DNA from: Lophius americanus
Taxonomy: Eukaryota > Chordata > Actinopteri > Lophiiformes > Lophiidae
Direction: 5' to 3'
Length of the DNA stretch: 64,000 nt
Assembly: GCA_037951165.1 (NCBI GenBank)
Contig: JBBDHG010000061.1
Coordinates: forward strand, 4,026,501 to 4,090,500
Translations under genes and position numbers: made by a program
In this document: positions 1 to 12,448 of the stretch, one piece after another
How the letters are laid out: each line of letters starts with the position of its first letter
Numbering within the stretch: position 1 is the first letter of the stretch
Notes under the pieces: generated by a model
What the model saw: only the letters and a program-made list of their open reading frames with translations
The model's database searches: none
What the model was told of the DNA's origin: nothing

Positions 1-2600
1 TTTTGCTCACAACGTCCTCTGCAAAGCGCCCTTTATCCATTCAATAGCCCGGGGGTATGCGCCCTGGGGGAGCTTATACCCTTGGTGCTCCAAATGCTCA
101 ATTTATTTATTCTTAATTTTGTGCCGATCAATTCATTGAAGCAAAAAGGACTACGGTGTGTTTTTGAAAAGAATAAAAGGGAATTGTGGACGTAACCTTG
201 ACGGAGCTGAGGAGAGGGCTCCCCTGACGCTGGAAAACCGCTTGAGTCAACAGGCGCCCATCTACCAGACTCTCCCTTGTCTTTATTCTGGCTAATTTTT
301 TATTTACGGCTTTTCTTTGACATGTCTCTTATCTATCAGATTAAAAGAACAGCTTGTAACAAATCAGTCTGCACGATTTACAACAGCATTAAAAGGGGAC
401 AAAGGGAGCAGGCAGTCAGTACCTGAGAGTCTGGTAGACGGCGCGGCGCTGCAGCTGATTCGATGGTTTGAAAATACGCACGAAACAAAATACTTGAATC
501 CTGAAAAAGAGCCTTTGTACGTTTCTTTAGAAATCAAGCAATTCTGCATGACAAAGGACAATTAATAAGCCGTCTTTTCACGACCAGCAGCTGGTTTCCC
601 CGTCAAGGAAAGTTGGAAAAAATTCAGACTGAATGCGCGCAAAAGCCCTTTGCGCGCAGACAGCAACCCAAGGTGACCCATTTGGCACAGTTAAAATAAC
701 CAAGCCGAGGTAAAAGCGAGGGAACTGTCAAAAACATTTAAGCTGAAATATCTTGAAATTGCAAATCCCTTTATGTGGAGGGACGCTGCCGATGTGGGTT
801 AGTCGTACAAAGGAGGTGGTTAAGTTGGAGAGGCTTTGGAAACGGACACGTGGCTTCTCAATGAGAGCTCTTTTGGAACCCGCGTGGCTTGCTGTGGCAC
901 TGCAAATTTAACAACTTTAAACTTAACCATTTAGTAAATGCATGGAGTAAAATCAGCATGGTAACTTGTTAACTTTAACAAAATAAACTTTTAAATACAT
1001 AACGTCATTTATTACGTGTTTGTTTACTCTCTTTAAAAGCAGGAACGCCTGCCTCCCCAGACTTCCAGCCTCGCTCGGCATACAGGTTAGTGAGTCCAAT
1101 ATGTGGGAGATTATTTTCACTAGGATCATTTTTGAATATGCTTTTAATGGTTGGGTGCTCTGACATTTTGGCTTTTCATTACTTTTTTGTATGTGGTGGC
1201 GTTCTTCCTTTTTCTTTTTTCTTTTTTGTCGTGGAGATGGTTGAGCGCAATCAAAAATCTCTTGGAAGGAAATATAGAATATTTTAAATAAATGGGATTA
1301 TATTTTGCATGACATGAAAATGGCAAAGATTGTACTTTTACATTCACACAATACAGGCAGCTAACTATTTCATCTAAATATAGTTTAGGAATTTTGTTTT
1401 TTAATATTATGGTAGGTTTTTACCCAAACCACTCAGCCTGCTTCATTGGTGGTGTGGAACTGTGAAATTCTCACAACGATTTTCCTCTATATATTTAAAT
1501 TAAAGTGGGAAAAGTTTCACTACGGAACTGTTGGAGAGGGAAAGAGTTCTCATTCTGCCGAAGTGCAGGCGAAGGAAACCGCTAGCCTTTGCCTTGAACT
1601 CTGACTGTTTTGTGCTGCAACATTTGAACCATTGAGCTGTATAGAATCTGTTTAACAGCTAATCAGTCATTTAAAACGTAGAACTAGCACGCAGCTTCAC
1701 GTACCTCTGTTCCCCCTTCTCTAATTGAATATTCCACGCGCGCACAGTGCACTGCTGGCCTTTTTCAGTGGGCTCAGAATGCGCTTTTTCTATTAGCTTC
1801 TATTCTACACAAGCATTGTCAAAGGTCGGGAAATAATGAACTGCTCAGACGTGGAAGTGACCTCTGCCAACGCCACCAGAATAAATTCTCATGAATGGGA
1901 TTTCAGTCAAAATATCAGCTGTTGTGACATTTGTATCAAATTACACTGGACTTTCCTCCTTCATCGTCTGGCTATTTTCACCTTAATTGTGCACATAAAT
2001 ATTAGTCAACAATGTAAATTAGTGATAAAAGGTCCATCTGGCTCCTGTAGTAACTATTATTTTGATAACGGAAATAATAAAAAATATCCGCAAATAAATG
2101 ATGGCCGGTGATTTCTTGCACCATATTTGTGGCCTCATTCTTTTAGAGCATGTGTGCATCATGACTTGTGAGCTAGTAGCAGAATGTAATGTGTTTATTA
2201 TGAACATGTATTTATGGTTTGTTACTCTGCATCATTTAAATAAATACTTTCGAGAAACCAAACGAGATTCATGCAGTTGTATGGGTTTCGATTTATTCGT
2301 CGCATTAAAGAAATCTCTCCGTTAATACATATAAATATATATATTTTGAAACGGGTGGCAGAGAGTCTTGCGCACGTTTTTTATTGACGGACATGTAGAC
2401 GCGCATCTGCACAAACCCACCCTTAGCCCCCGGCCCTGGAGGCTGGTTGGCAGATTTGTGGTGCACAGAGTCTCTTCTTGATCGCCGTGTGTGAGGAACA
2501 TTTGGAGGACCGGTACCTGGGGCTAACTGACGATAGGTTCAGTGTGCTGTGTGGAGCAGGAGCGTCATCTGCTGGCAAACACCTAAAGCTAATTGATCAA
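1..2600. other. Non-coding sequence, no gene recognised
   Basis: No open reading frame here resembles a protein I know; the short ORFs (for example 317-565 and 1836-2111) lack codon structure, domain motifs or plausible splice partners. The stretch is also poor in recognisable repeats until the AAT tract at about 2620, unlike the rest of the intergenic DNA. That could mean conserved regulatory DNA or untranslated exons of a neighbour outside the window, but this is inference only. Confidence 0.4.
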
Positions 2601-2617
2601 CACGAAACTACATGGCT

Positions 2618-2643
2618 ATTAATAATAATAATAATAATAATAT
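2618..2643. repeat. (AAT)n microsatellite
   Basis: Short uninterrupted run of TAA/AAT trinucleotides in AT-rich non-coding DNA. It marks the transition from the repeat-poor left end to ordinary intergenic sequence. Confidence 0.8.
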
Positions 2644-2649
2644 TCTAAC

Positions 2650-4327
2650 TTAAAAGAATGTTTTGTAATTAGTTGTCCCAAAACATATCAGTGAGTACTT
2701 TAAATGTATTATGTAGTTTTTCATCCAAAAAAGAACCAGGCATGTTGTATGCCTACAGGTTTCAAACATACCACATGGCTGCACACTCACATCTTAACTG
2801 CAATGGGCCCCATCAGCCTCATGGGCCCCCTTAATTCTCCTCTTTCACACAGCAGCACTCAATGAGCTGCTTTATGAAAGACTGTATGAAAGTAATGACC
2901 TTCTCTGGGCTTGCATGTAAAATAGATGCATTTTCTGCAGTTGCTGGTTATTTTAAGTTGAATTTTCAAATCAGACTCAGTCTTTGACTTTTTGAAAAGT
3001 ACTTCCGATACTCCAGCTAAAATATATCAAAGAGGAAGAGGAAAGTCCAGAGTGAAATAAATAATCTTTACATCTCTTTCAAAAAAATGGCACAAAAAAA
3101 GAGATTTACTTGGCAGAAACACAAGTTGTAGAAAACTGCAGAGTCTGTAACTCCTCTTTTAATTCTGACTGCTGGATAATATTGAAATCAGTGTATCATC
3201 AGTGTTTACTTGTCTGACATGTGAAACATATGTTGCTATATTGATTGTTGTCTGTATTTCTCCATCAATTACAGTATAACCTCCTCAGTAATCCAAAAAC
3301 TGCTGGAGAAATAAAATACATTTCATCAAATAGGCTGCTGTTTATTAAAATTCCATTGCATGACAGTGTTTGTTTCCATGACATCCACAAACCTCAAAGA
3401 CTGATGATGCCACTTTCAGAACTTTTTATTGTCATAGGTTTCTATTGTAACAAAATGCAGCTGTCTTATGTACATTACTTCAGGGGCCTTCATCACATTA
3501 TTAAGGCAAAACTCTCTCCTCAAAATACCTAAATGTGTTGGTTTTCCAATGAATTACTCTCCAGTCCAAGATTTTAAGTATCGACGAAGTTCATACAAAT
3601 GTTACGAAACAAATCATAAAATATCTCATCATTTTGAATGAACACTGTAGTCATTTTTCCATTCCACTTAGAATACTGTATAAAAACACACCTGAATGGA
3701 ACATACATTAAAACTTCCTCTATCATGTTCTGCTCAAGGGTGCTCAGGCACAAATGGAGGAACAGGTAACATATACATCATATTCTGTGATTGTAAAATG
3801 TAAAGAAAAGAGACAAGAATCTGAAGAATTCATGATCTTATTTTGACAAAACGCACAATCGAAGCTAAAAAAAAAAAGACAGTCAGCGCGCACACACTCA
3901 AACTCCAGTTTATTATCAGGTAGGCCTGCTGTTTTCTACAATACTGGTCCTCATTGCTGTCAAGACCCAAAACCACAAATCAAAATGGCGTAAACATAAA
4001 AAAATTACAGAAAATACAGATAAAAATGACTTAAATATACTTTTTGTGTAAATACTGTTAACTTTGTGATATATCTAAATCAGAAAAAAGAAATTCCTTC
4101 CTTAAAAAAAAAATCACATTGACGTCAGCTTATCATAGAGCTAATGACTACATACAGTTTAAGCATCAAGTATATGTAAATAATGAAATAAATAAGTTCA
4201 ACTACATGATCTAATTGATGGCTGATAAACTATTTAGTATTCTAATTGTCAGATATTTAGTTCATATCTTTATTATATTTCTGAACGTGTATCAGAGCCC
4301 TTAATGTTCAGGAGTACGTTTAGTTCA

Positions 4328-4361
<34 letters not shown>

Positions 4362-5732
4362 GGGGTCATAATCAGATATATAATAAACTCTGGCTGCAGA
4401 CGGATCATTAGCCCCAAATAATCTCACTATTATTCATAACATCACATGTGATTTGTTTTTGCATAACGTCATCAAAATTCTGATGTCATCCAGAATCTTG
4501 ATAACATCATGTGTTTTAACATGATGTCATACAGAGTCCTGAGGAGCAGAAAGTGTCATAGCAGAATCCAGTATATCCAATTATTGTAGAAACATAAACA
4601 ATAAAAAATAAAAAGGTCCTGAACTGACACAAAGTTTATGTCCACACTTCAGTGAAGACCTGCTGACATGTTTGCTCCCCTAGTACGCAGACCTAAAAAG
4701 TTATTTTGAGAGTGAAGAGGAATGAGGAGCATATTTAAACAACAATACATCACTATTTATTAGGAAACCTAAATAAAAGAAGATTCACTTCCTACATGAT
4801 TTTGTGGCCACTTCAACCACATCTCAAAGAACTATCACCATGATAAACATGATATACTCCAGTCTTTGCTAAAGACTGGGCAATGTGGTTGACAACTCCT
4901 GAAAAACAACAAGACTTTGACTGACTTTCACAGACTGTATAAAAGAAGTGAACATATCCACCACGGCTATGAACTACTCAATTGAAGCCCTGGATGGGGC
5001 AATTTTCTCTTTCTAGAGCCACATGCCTTGCGAAAAGACTGCGGAGTTGAGGAGGAGCCAGATGATAAGGGCAAAGTTAAATGTCATTGCAGAAGGATTT
5101 GTGAGAGTGAAATAAGGGACATCGGAGCACCGACTGTGGATGAGGAGTGATTCATGAGCAGCACAGAGAGATTTAGTCGATGAGAGGCAGAGGAACCCTT
5201 GGCAGGAAGCGATAAAGATCCCTCTGCTCCAGTATAGCAGGAACATGGGCTAGCTGCTTCCAGTGCCATCGCGGGGAGCCATGCCAGAATGGAAAAACGT
5301 GACTGAAACCCCTGGCAGACATTTTAAAGTGACTTGCAATAAGGTCAAACGAATATACAATGAAAACCAGAACTGAGGTTAAGGAACCTATTAATATCGC
5401 TGAGTGAATCATAACAGGATATACCATTTTGATAGTTAATAAATCTGGAATTCTTGACAATAAGCTTGGGCTCTGAAATTTTTTTTCTTTTTTTTTTCTT
5501 TTTTACACTTTCCATATTTCAAACATGAAACAATCAGCAGATTCATCTGTAATGAACAAAAATCATTACTTGCACTTCTATCAGTCAACATTAAATGGCT
5601 TTCACATATGTGATATACTTCAACTGTTGCTCAAATACTTTATGGTTTAACAAAACAAGGAATAAAAAGGATGTATATTGTATCTATCTATGTACAAACA
5701 ACCAGTCTCGCAGCCAGTGACCGTACCTCCAG
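2650..5732 (-). other. Probable arhgap31 3' UTR and downstream flank
   Basis: AT-rich sequence directly downstream (minus strand) of the arhgap31 stop codon at 5733. No coding exon is visible on either strand. Several minus-strand AATAAA-type signals occur (they read tttatt on the plus strand), so the cleavage site cannot be fixed from sequence. A palindromic CRE-like TGACGTCA lies at 4120-4127. The ORFs between 5013 and 5460 have no recognisable homology and are best read as UTR sequence. Confidence 0.4.
4331..4358. repeat. (AT)14 microsatellite
   Basis: Perfect 28-bp AT dinucleotide run in the 3' flank of arhgap31. Confidence 0.85.
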
Positions 5733-8700
5733 TCACTCAATCTGCCTGTGGCTCCTGCTGTCAAATATCATTGATCTCCTCTGCGGCTGGTAGAAGCAGC
5801 TGGTGGACGTTTCCAGTCTCTGTCCACTTTTTGGAATAGTCATTTTGTTTTGGAGCGTGATCCCCTCCGATGTCCTGAAATTCTCTGCCATCTCCTTAGA
5901 AAAGACGTTCCCTGCTGCCGCGTCATTCAGGCTCTTGATGGATGAGAGGAGCTTGCTTTCGTCTCCTGGAGGCGGGTAGTCCATGATGGGAAAAGGGGGA
6001 CTGAGCAGGATGAGACTCTGAGGTCTCTGCCTGTTCCTAAAGGATGATCTTTGAAGGAGGTTCCCCCTGTTTGGTCTAGGACAGTCTACAAACACTTCCA
6101 GACTGGGCACGTGTCTCCTTGTTATTACTGGCAGCTCTGGAGTAGATATGGTCTTCACAGGCTCTGTGTGCTTCTCAACATTTGGGAGTTTGGTAGCAGG
6201 CTCTTTATTCTCAAGCTCCTCCTTTGGATCTGACATAATCAGAGGAGTAGCAGCATTACTTTTCTCTGCACTAACTTGGGAACAAACCATTTCTTGTTCT
6301 CTCACAGCGTCAAAATCGTTGTCCTGTCTGGAGTGAGGTATCTGACTGTACTGCAACTTTGGAGCGATGACAGGTACAGCTTTGGCCTGGCATGTTTTGA
6401 TCATGAAAGCGGTTCGCACTGAAGACACACTGACCGGCGCTGAATTTCTGCGTAGAGGTGCCTGTCGATCACTGAGGAACAAGTCGAGCTCAGAGGAGAA
6501 CGCCTTGGTTGGGTTTCCGGCTGAGGTCAGTGATCCTCTCTCGCAAGAGGAGAACTCGGATGATTTTCGATTTTGCTGATTTGAAATGTCTCGAATGCAT
6601 CGATGTCCCGTGTCTAAATTAAGTGAATAGGGTCTGTGCTTATGAAAGTCACTTTCCTCTCTTTTCCCTGAAGGAGCTGCCTCATAAGACATCTGCCTGT
6701 AAAATCCCTGAGACAGCACTTTGTTCTTCTGTTTCGTTGTGCTGGATTTTCCTGTCTGAGGTTGTGCTACATTATTGTTGCTCACAGTGGCCCGTGTCGG
6801 TACTGATGAAACATTCAGCGAGTTACTTTTTGGTTTGCTGCTGGTAGTCTGAGAAATGTTTCCAGATAAGGGCTCAGTGCTCTTCACGAGAGGTTGAGAA
6901 GGAGATAGCGTCTTCTTTTCATCCGAACTTTGAGTTTCCACACAAGAGCTAAAGGGTGACAGCTGGTTGAAGATCTCCTCCACCTCAGGTGTGTGGAGGG
7001 GACTCGTAACCCACTGCTTGCTGACGCTAAAATCCTCCCAGGGCTCCACTAAGTCAAGTTCCTCTGAGTTTCCTCCACACGCTTCATCATTGTCCAGGTG
7101 TGGTAGCTCTAAGGTACTACGTCTCTCCTCCAAACACACAGACAACCTCTGAAGGACTTCCACTCCAGGAATCAAGCTCTTTTTTGCACGTTCACAGGAG
7201 ATGTTCTCATCTCCAAGAGAAATTTTACCTTTCTCTGGCATCTTGTCCATATTATTTGCTTCTGAGGAGCCTTCAACTGCTAGAGTAGCCTCTATCATCG
7301 AAGGATTTGCAACATTATCCGAACAAATTTCCTTTAGTGTAGGTTGGCACTTGGTTTGAGCTGGGTCAGCTTTGTTTATGGTTGTCATTTTTTGATGTAG
7401 TGCTTTTTTTTTTTCATCCACCGTGTCATCAGGACGAGAACCTTCTGTATTTTTGTGAAAATAGGATGAAATGTCTGACTCTGAGGGCTGTTTCTTTGCA
7501 GAGTCACTGACACTCAGAGGGGGATTTGAAGACTGCTCTCTAAATAACAGAGACAGAGACGGGGAGCTGCGGCTTCGTTTAGACTTGACATCCATTGTTA
7601 ACATTGTGACCTCACAGGAGCTTTTGGAACCAAAAACAGGTCTAAAGGTCTCATTCAGCAGGTCGAGTTCAGGTTCAGTTATCTTCAGCTCTTGGTGGAG
7701 GTCAGACCACACCTCTTTCCCAATCGAAGATCTCTTGTCCTGAAAAATTATAAATGATTAAGAACATGAAAGGTTAAACACGACTAAGATTATTTCTATT
7801 ATTTCTTGTCTAAGTGTGATTTACCAGGAGCTGAGCTGTTGTGGTCTGGCTGTGGAGTTCTTTCCCAGGAGAAGGCACCACGTCTTTGTCTTCTCTCGGA
7901 GTTGCAGGGGATGGTGGTTCGTGTTCACCTTCACCTCTTTGCGACACTTCTTTGCTTGAATCTGGAATAAAATAATAAGTTGAATGACCAAATTTATAAG
8001 TGTCTATAAATTGTATGTGTGCAAAGTTCTAAAGGAAGTGCTACTCACCCTCTGGCAGGACTGCTGAGGTCGGCTCCTCTGTGTTTTTCTTCCCTGTTCC
8101 ATCCTGTTTCTTGGGTTCCAGTTGGGGCAGAGTGTTGCTCTGTTCGGGGCTCTCTTTGCAGTGTTTCAAAGTAGCTGCCTTATCTTTTGCATGACCCCTG
8201 CATGGCGTGCTGTTGGAGCTGATAACGGCTGACACACGCAGCGGCACCGACACTGCAAAAGGCTCAGATATGTTGACCACTCTTCGCTGGTGCCTCGGCG
8301 ACGATTCCAATGGGAAGAAGTTTCCTGGGAAGGAAGGCCGAGAGGAGCTATTGTGGGAGGCGCCTGAGTATAGCATCCTCCTATTTTTCGGTGAGGTAGG
8401 CTTGTAGCCGCTGAGTTCATCACCTTTGTACACCTTCAGTTGCTCTGGCAGTGTTTTTTGGGGGGGGGCAGAGGCCCCTAGTGACCCGTTTTGGTTCATG
8501 CTAGAGCTCCAGCCACCCATTGCCCCGCCAGCTTTGTTGCCTTTAAACTCACAGTTCTGGTCGTATTCACTCAGGTCATACAAGGAGTCAGAACCAAGAG
8601 TTCTTGATTTAAAATCTGGAACAAAAATGCCACCTGCCGGAGTGTGTCCTGTTCTTTCATCATCTGCACAGTAACAATAGCATATGTTAAAAAAAAAAAA

Positions 8701-11700
8701 TGATTCGATAGATGCACCATCAACATTCTCAGTTTGTAACATTACATAACGTTAAGGTTGCTTGTGTATAAATGTTGTAGGTTTTAGCCCCACCTGTTGG
8801 CAAGGAGCACAAGGACTCCATGCTCCTGGATGGACGAAGTGCTGCCTTTTCTGTAGAAAAAACATTTTTGGCAGAACATATTAGTACGCCTGGGATTTTA
8901 GCCAATAATAAATATCAGCTTTTGAAATAAAAAAAAAAGAAAGAAATATATTGTTGCACCGTTATAATAAGACTATTGCATTATGGGTTCATGAATAGTT
9001 TATACTTACTTTATTAATAAGGTGTTGAACGATTTATGAATCATTGATAAAAATGGCAGTAATTCATCAGAAAAAAGGGTGAATGGAATAGATAGATAAA
9101 AAGTGCCACATTAAATTGTTCTTGCCATCAATGAACCTGCATCGTTCATTCATTCATTCATTCATTCATTCATTCATTCATTCATTCATTCATTTATTCA
9201 TTCTTTCATTCATTCATTCATTCATTCATTCACTCATTCATTCATTCATACATTCATTCACTCATTCATTCATTCATTCTTTCATTATATGTTACCGCTT
9301 ATCCTGTTCAGAACCTACATCAGTTGTGTTAGAATTTTATTTACAAAAATATAATAACTCAATTATAAATATTTAGTAATCCTTAGGGTAGTGTAATTGA
9401 AAAGTTGTGCCAATAATTTAAATAGTGAGTGATTTTCTCTAACAGACTGTTTCATTCAGATTATTTTACTGTTCTATCAAATTAACAATATGTATAATTT
9501 CACAATAACAAAAAGTGAAAGCAATTATAAGCTAAAACCCTGAGAGAAGAGTGTAATTTATTGAGCAATAATTAGTTTCTTCATGTTTCCTAATTAGAAA
9601 ATCACACTTTGATGCTCCAGGCACCACAAAGCTACACTACATTCCACTCATAGTTGTCCTCTCATGAAAATATTGTTACACATGATGGTGGACTTCAGTC
9701 TTGCGGCGTGGCATGGACAGTCGATTTTCCATGTTCACCCTTTTTTTTTTACTTGAATAAATCATTTTCCTCTATGAGTGAAACATCCTACCAGTTATCC
9801 CTGGAGCCCGGATGAAGACGCTGCCGTTCCGGCTCAGTTTTCCCTTTGAGTCCACAGATCGGCCTAGGTTGAATATAGACTTCCACTTTTTGGATTTCCC
9901 AGAAAACTTTCTCCTAACAGGTTGAAACAGATTGTTAAGAATGGTGACAGTAAAAGCAATACACTAATTAAAGATCAAACAGTCTGATCTACTGTTATAA
10001 GCCTGAGCCTGAATCTGTCTTACTTGCTGTCTGAAATGTCGATGACGGTGTGGTAGAGCGCGGCTGTGCTGGTGTCCGGCAGACTGTTCTCCCTCTGCCG
10101 TTCTTTATGCACAGGATGGTTTGGACTTAAGGAGCGGGCCTGGGCTTCTTCCAGACTCATCAGTTTCATTGGCCCACACTGACCAGTGATTGGGAGTGTG
10201 GCATACTTCTCTCCACACATCAAACTCGAGCCTGGAGAAGTTCAATGAGACTGTTTTTAATGATAAATTAGCAAATAATTTAATCTTAGAAATCTCCCAA
10301 AAGGAGCCTTCTTGTATTTTCTGAATGTCTTACCTTCCTTGGGTTTGATCTGCACAGAATCATTGCTGAAAATCTGCTCCGTGTGGTTCAAAATAAACTC
10401 AACCACTGACTGTTGTATCCGTACTGCCTGAAAGGCCATGTCTCCATTACCCGATGATGCCTCAATATCTTTACATCTGAGAAAGTAACAGGTGAAAGTT
10501 ACATCTGAGAAAGTAACAGGTGAAAGTTACATCTGAGAAAGTAACAGGTGAAACATTCATCAGTATCAGAAAGTGATGCTTGTTTTTCATAAATTGCTAC
10601 TAAAAGTCAGAAACTTTTGTCTATGTTAACTAAAAGGGTGTTTTTTTTTAATGAATAATGGGCTTCAAAGGCACATCTGCGTGGGTATATTCACCTTAAC
10701 AGATTTGGAGCCCAGACCAGCGCCAGGTTTCTTGTGGGCATGTTTGTCTGGCTGCTTAAGGTAGCAAGATGGGCCAAATGCTTAGTGAGGAACTCCAGGG
10801 TCCTGCAGGAAGTCCACCAATACTTATTTTAACCATCAGGAGTGGTTTCATATTACAATTGTGTTCACTGCTTCGAGTGAAAAAGGCATAAGCTCACCTG
10901 AAGTGAGGTGTTGGCAGTTCTTTGACGACACTCTGAATGTGTAAAAGCCTCTCATGATCGCCCTGGACCTTGACAACTTCCTGCGTGTAAAACAGCAGAC
11001 GATCATGTCTAAATAATTCACCACTAGGATCCGAAACTTCACCAGCACTAAGTTAATCATTTATTTTCAATGATTACCATTTGGAAAATTAACCAGTTTC
11101 TGAATTAGACATGGGAGCACTTCCAATAGCTGCTTTACCCAAATAGGATTTAGTTTCATGCTAGTTTTCTCTGATGTTCTGAAGATTTGTGGAATTGCAT
11201 TTAATTGGATTATCAGGATAGTAGGTGTACTGATGAATTATGGGGTGCAGCTATGATTCCATTTCCTGGCCCTGCAGGCTTCCGTCAGTAACAACTAACT
11301 TATCCCCGAGGAACAACTGTAAGCAGACGTGCTGGAAAACTCTGACTGAAGTCCAAACAGCTGAGCATGTTTTAAGTCATGGGTGAGGTTTTAAATGTAT
11401 AGTGTCATTATAGCCTACTGCTGCACAAATTATTCCCCAGGCCAAAAGCCAAAGGACTTAAAATAATTTCTGCATGACACTCTCTAAATCACTATCTAAA
11501 AATGTGTCGATCCTACTCAGCGTTCATGAGTTCTTTTCTCCCACACCAACTTGGTGAGAAAGCTCTTTTTTTGAACCCCTTTATTTCTAGGTAAATTACA
11601 GCCTTCCCAGATTTCCTTTGTAACACCGCAGCACTGGAGTTTTCAGGAATGAGCAGCACGAGTTGTGTGTATGCTAAGGTATGCAAATGCCCCGTCAAGG

Positions 11701-12389
11701 TACTGAGAGAGGATGAGCCAGGTCTCACAGGGTGATTTTCTTTTCCCTTCTCTCCTGCTCCTTTCTAGTTGCAATGCTCCTCTCTGGTATTGCGAGTTGC
11801 GTTAGTGTCAACTACCAATTAATGCTCTAACTGATTTTATTATTTCAGCCCGTTTTCTTATTTTGCTTTTTACTTTTTGGCCAATTGTAAAAAACCAACA
11901 ATACATATTTTAGACATTTTTCTTATTTTCCAGGCGGCAAACTGCTACTGCTACAACTTTCAATGACAGAGATGACTGTGATAAGTCATATTGTGGAAAT
12001 TATTAATTTTATTTAATTAATCCTGAAAAATTAAAATAATTAAAATAATTAAGGTTTGTATAGTGATGACACAAACTGAGGAAAATATACTGCTTATTGA
12101 CTCTCTGGCAACGTCACTATGCATGATTAGTCTTTCTAAAAGCATGCATCTTAGATTAAATCTTCTCTCAAACGTCTTTGAGGACTGAGAGGATTTAATT
12201 TTCACTCAAGTAAAACTGTAAGTGTGATTTGAATGTACTCACAGTGAATTTGTTGTAAAGCTCATACGTGAGCAGAGGATTGGGTAGCTCCCTGAAGTAC
12301 AGCTTACATGAGGAACCCACACAGTGGATGTCCTGGAGGTACACTTCCTTTGTAAGGTCAGGGCACGCCTCAGAGCTGAATTCCTGCCT

Positions 12390-12448
<59 letters not shown>

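Noticed and set aside
317..565. 82-aa plus-strand ORF at the left edge
   Set aside because: No domain, no splice partner and no codon signature. A minus-strand ORF of similar size overlaps it, as expected by chance.
3245..3532. 95-aa plus-strand ORF in the arhgap31 3' flank
   Set aside because: No homology or splice context; AT-rich sequence with chance open frames.
9116..9376. 86-aa ORF with FIHSFIHS repeats
   Set aside because: It is the translation of the TTCA microsatellite.
10471..10553. Short regular repeats as a CRISPR-like array
   Set aside because: Units are directly adjacent with no spacers and sit on a splice junction in a vertebrate gene; it is a tandem duplication.
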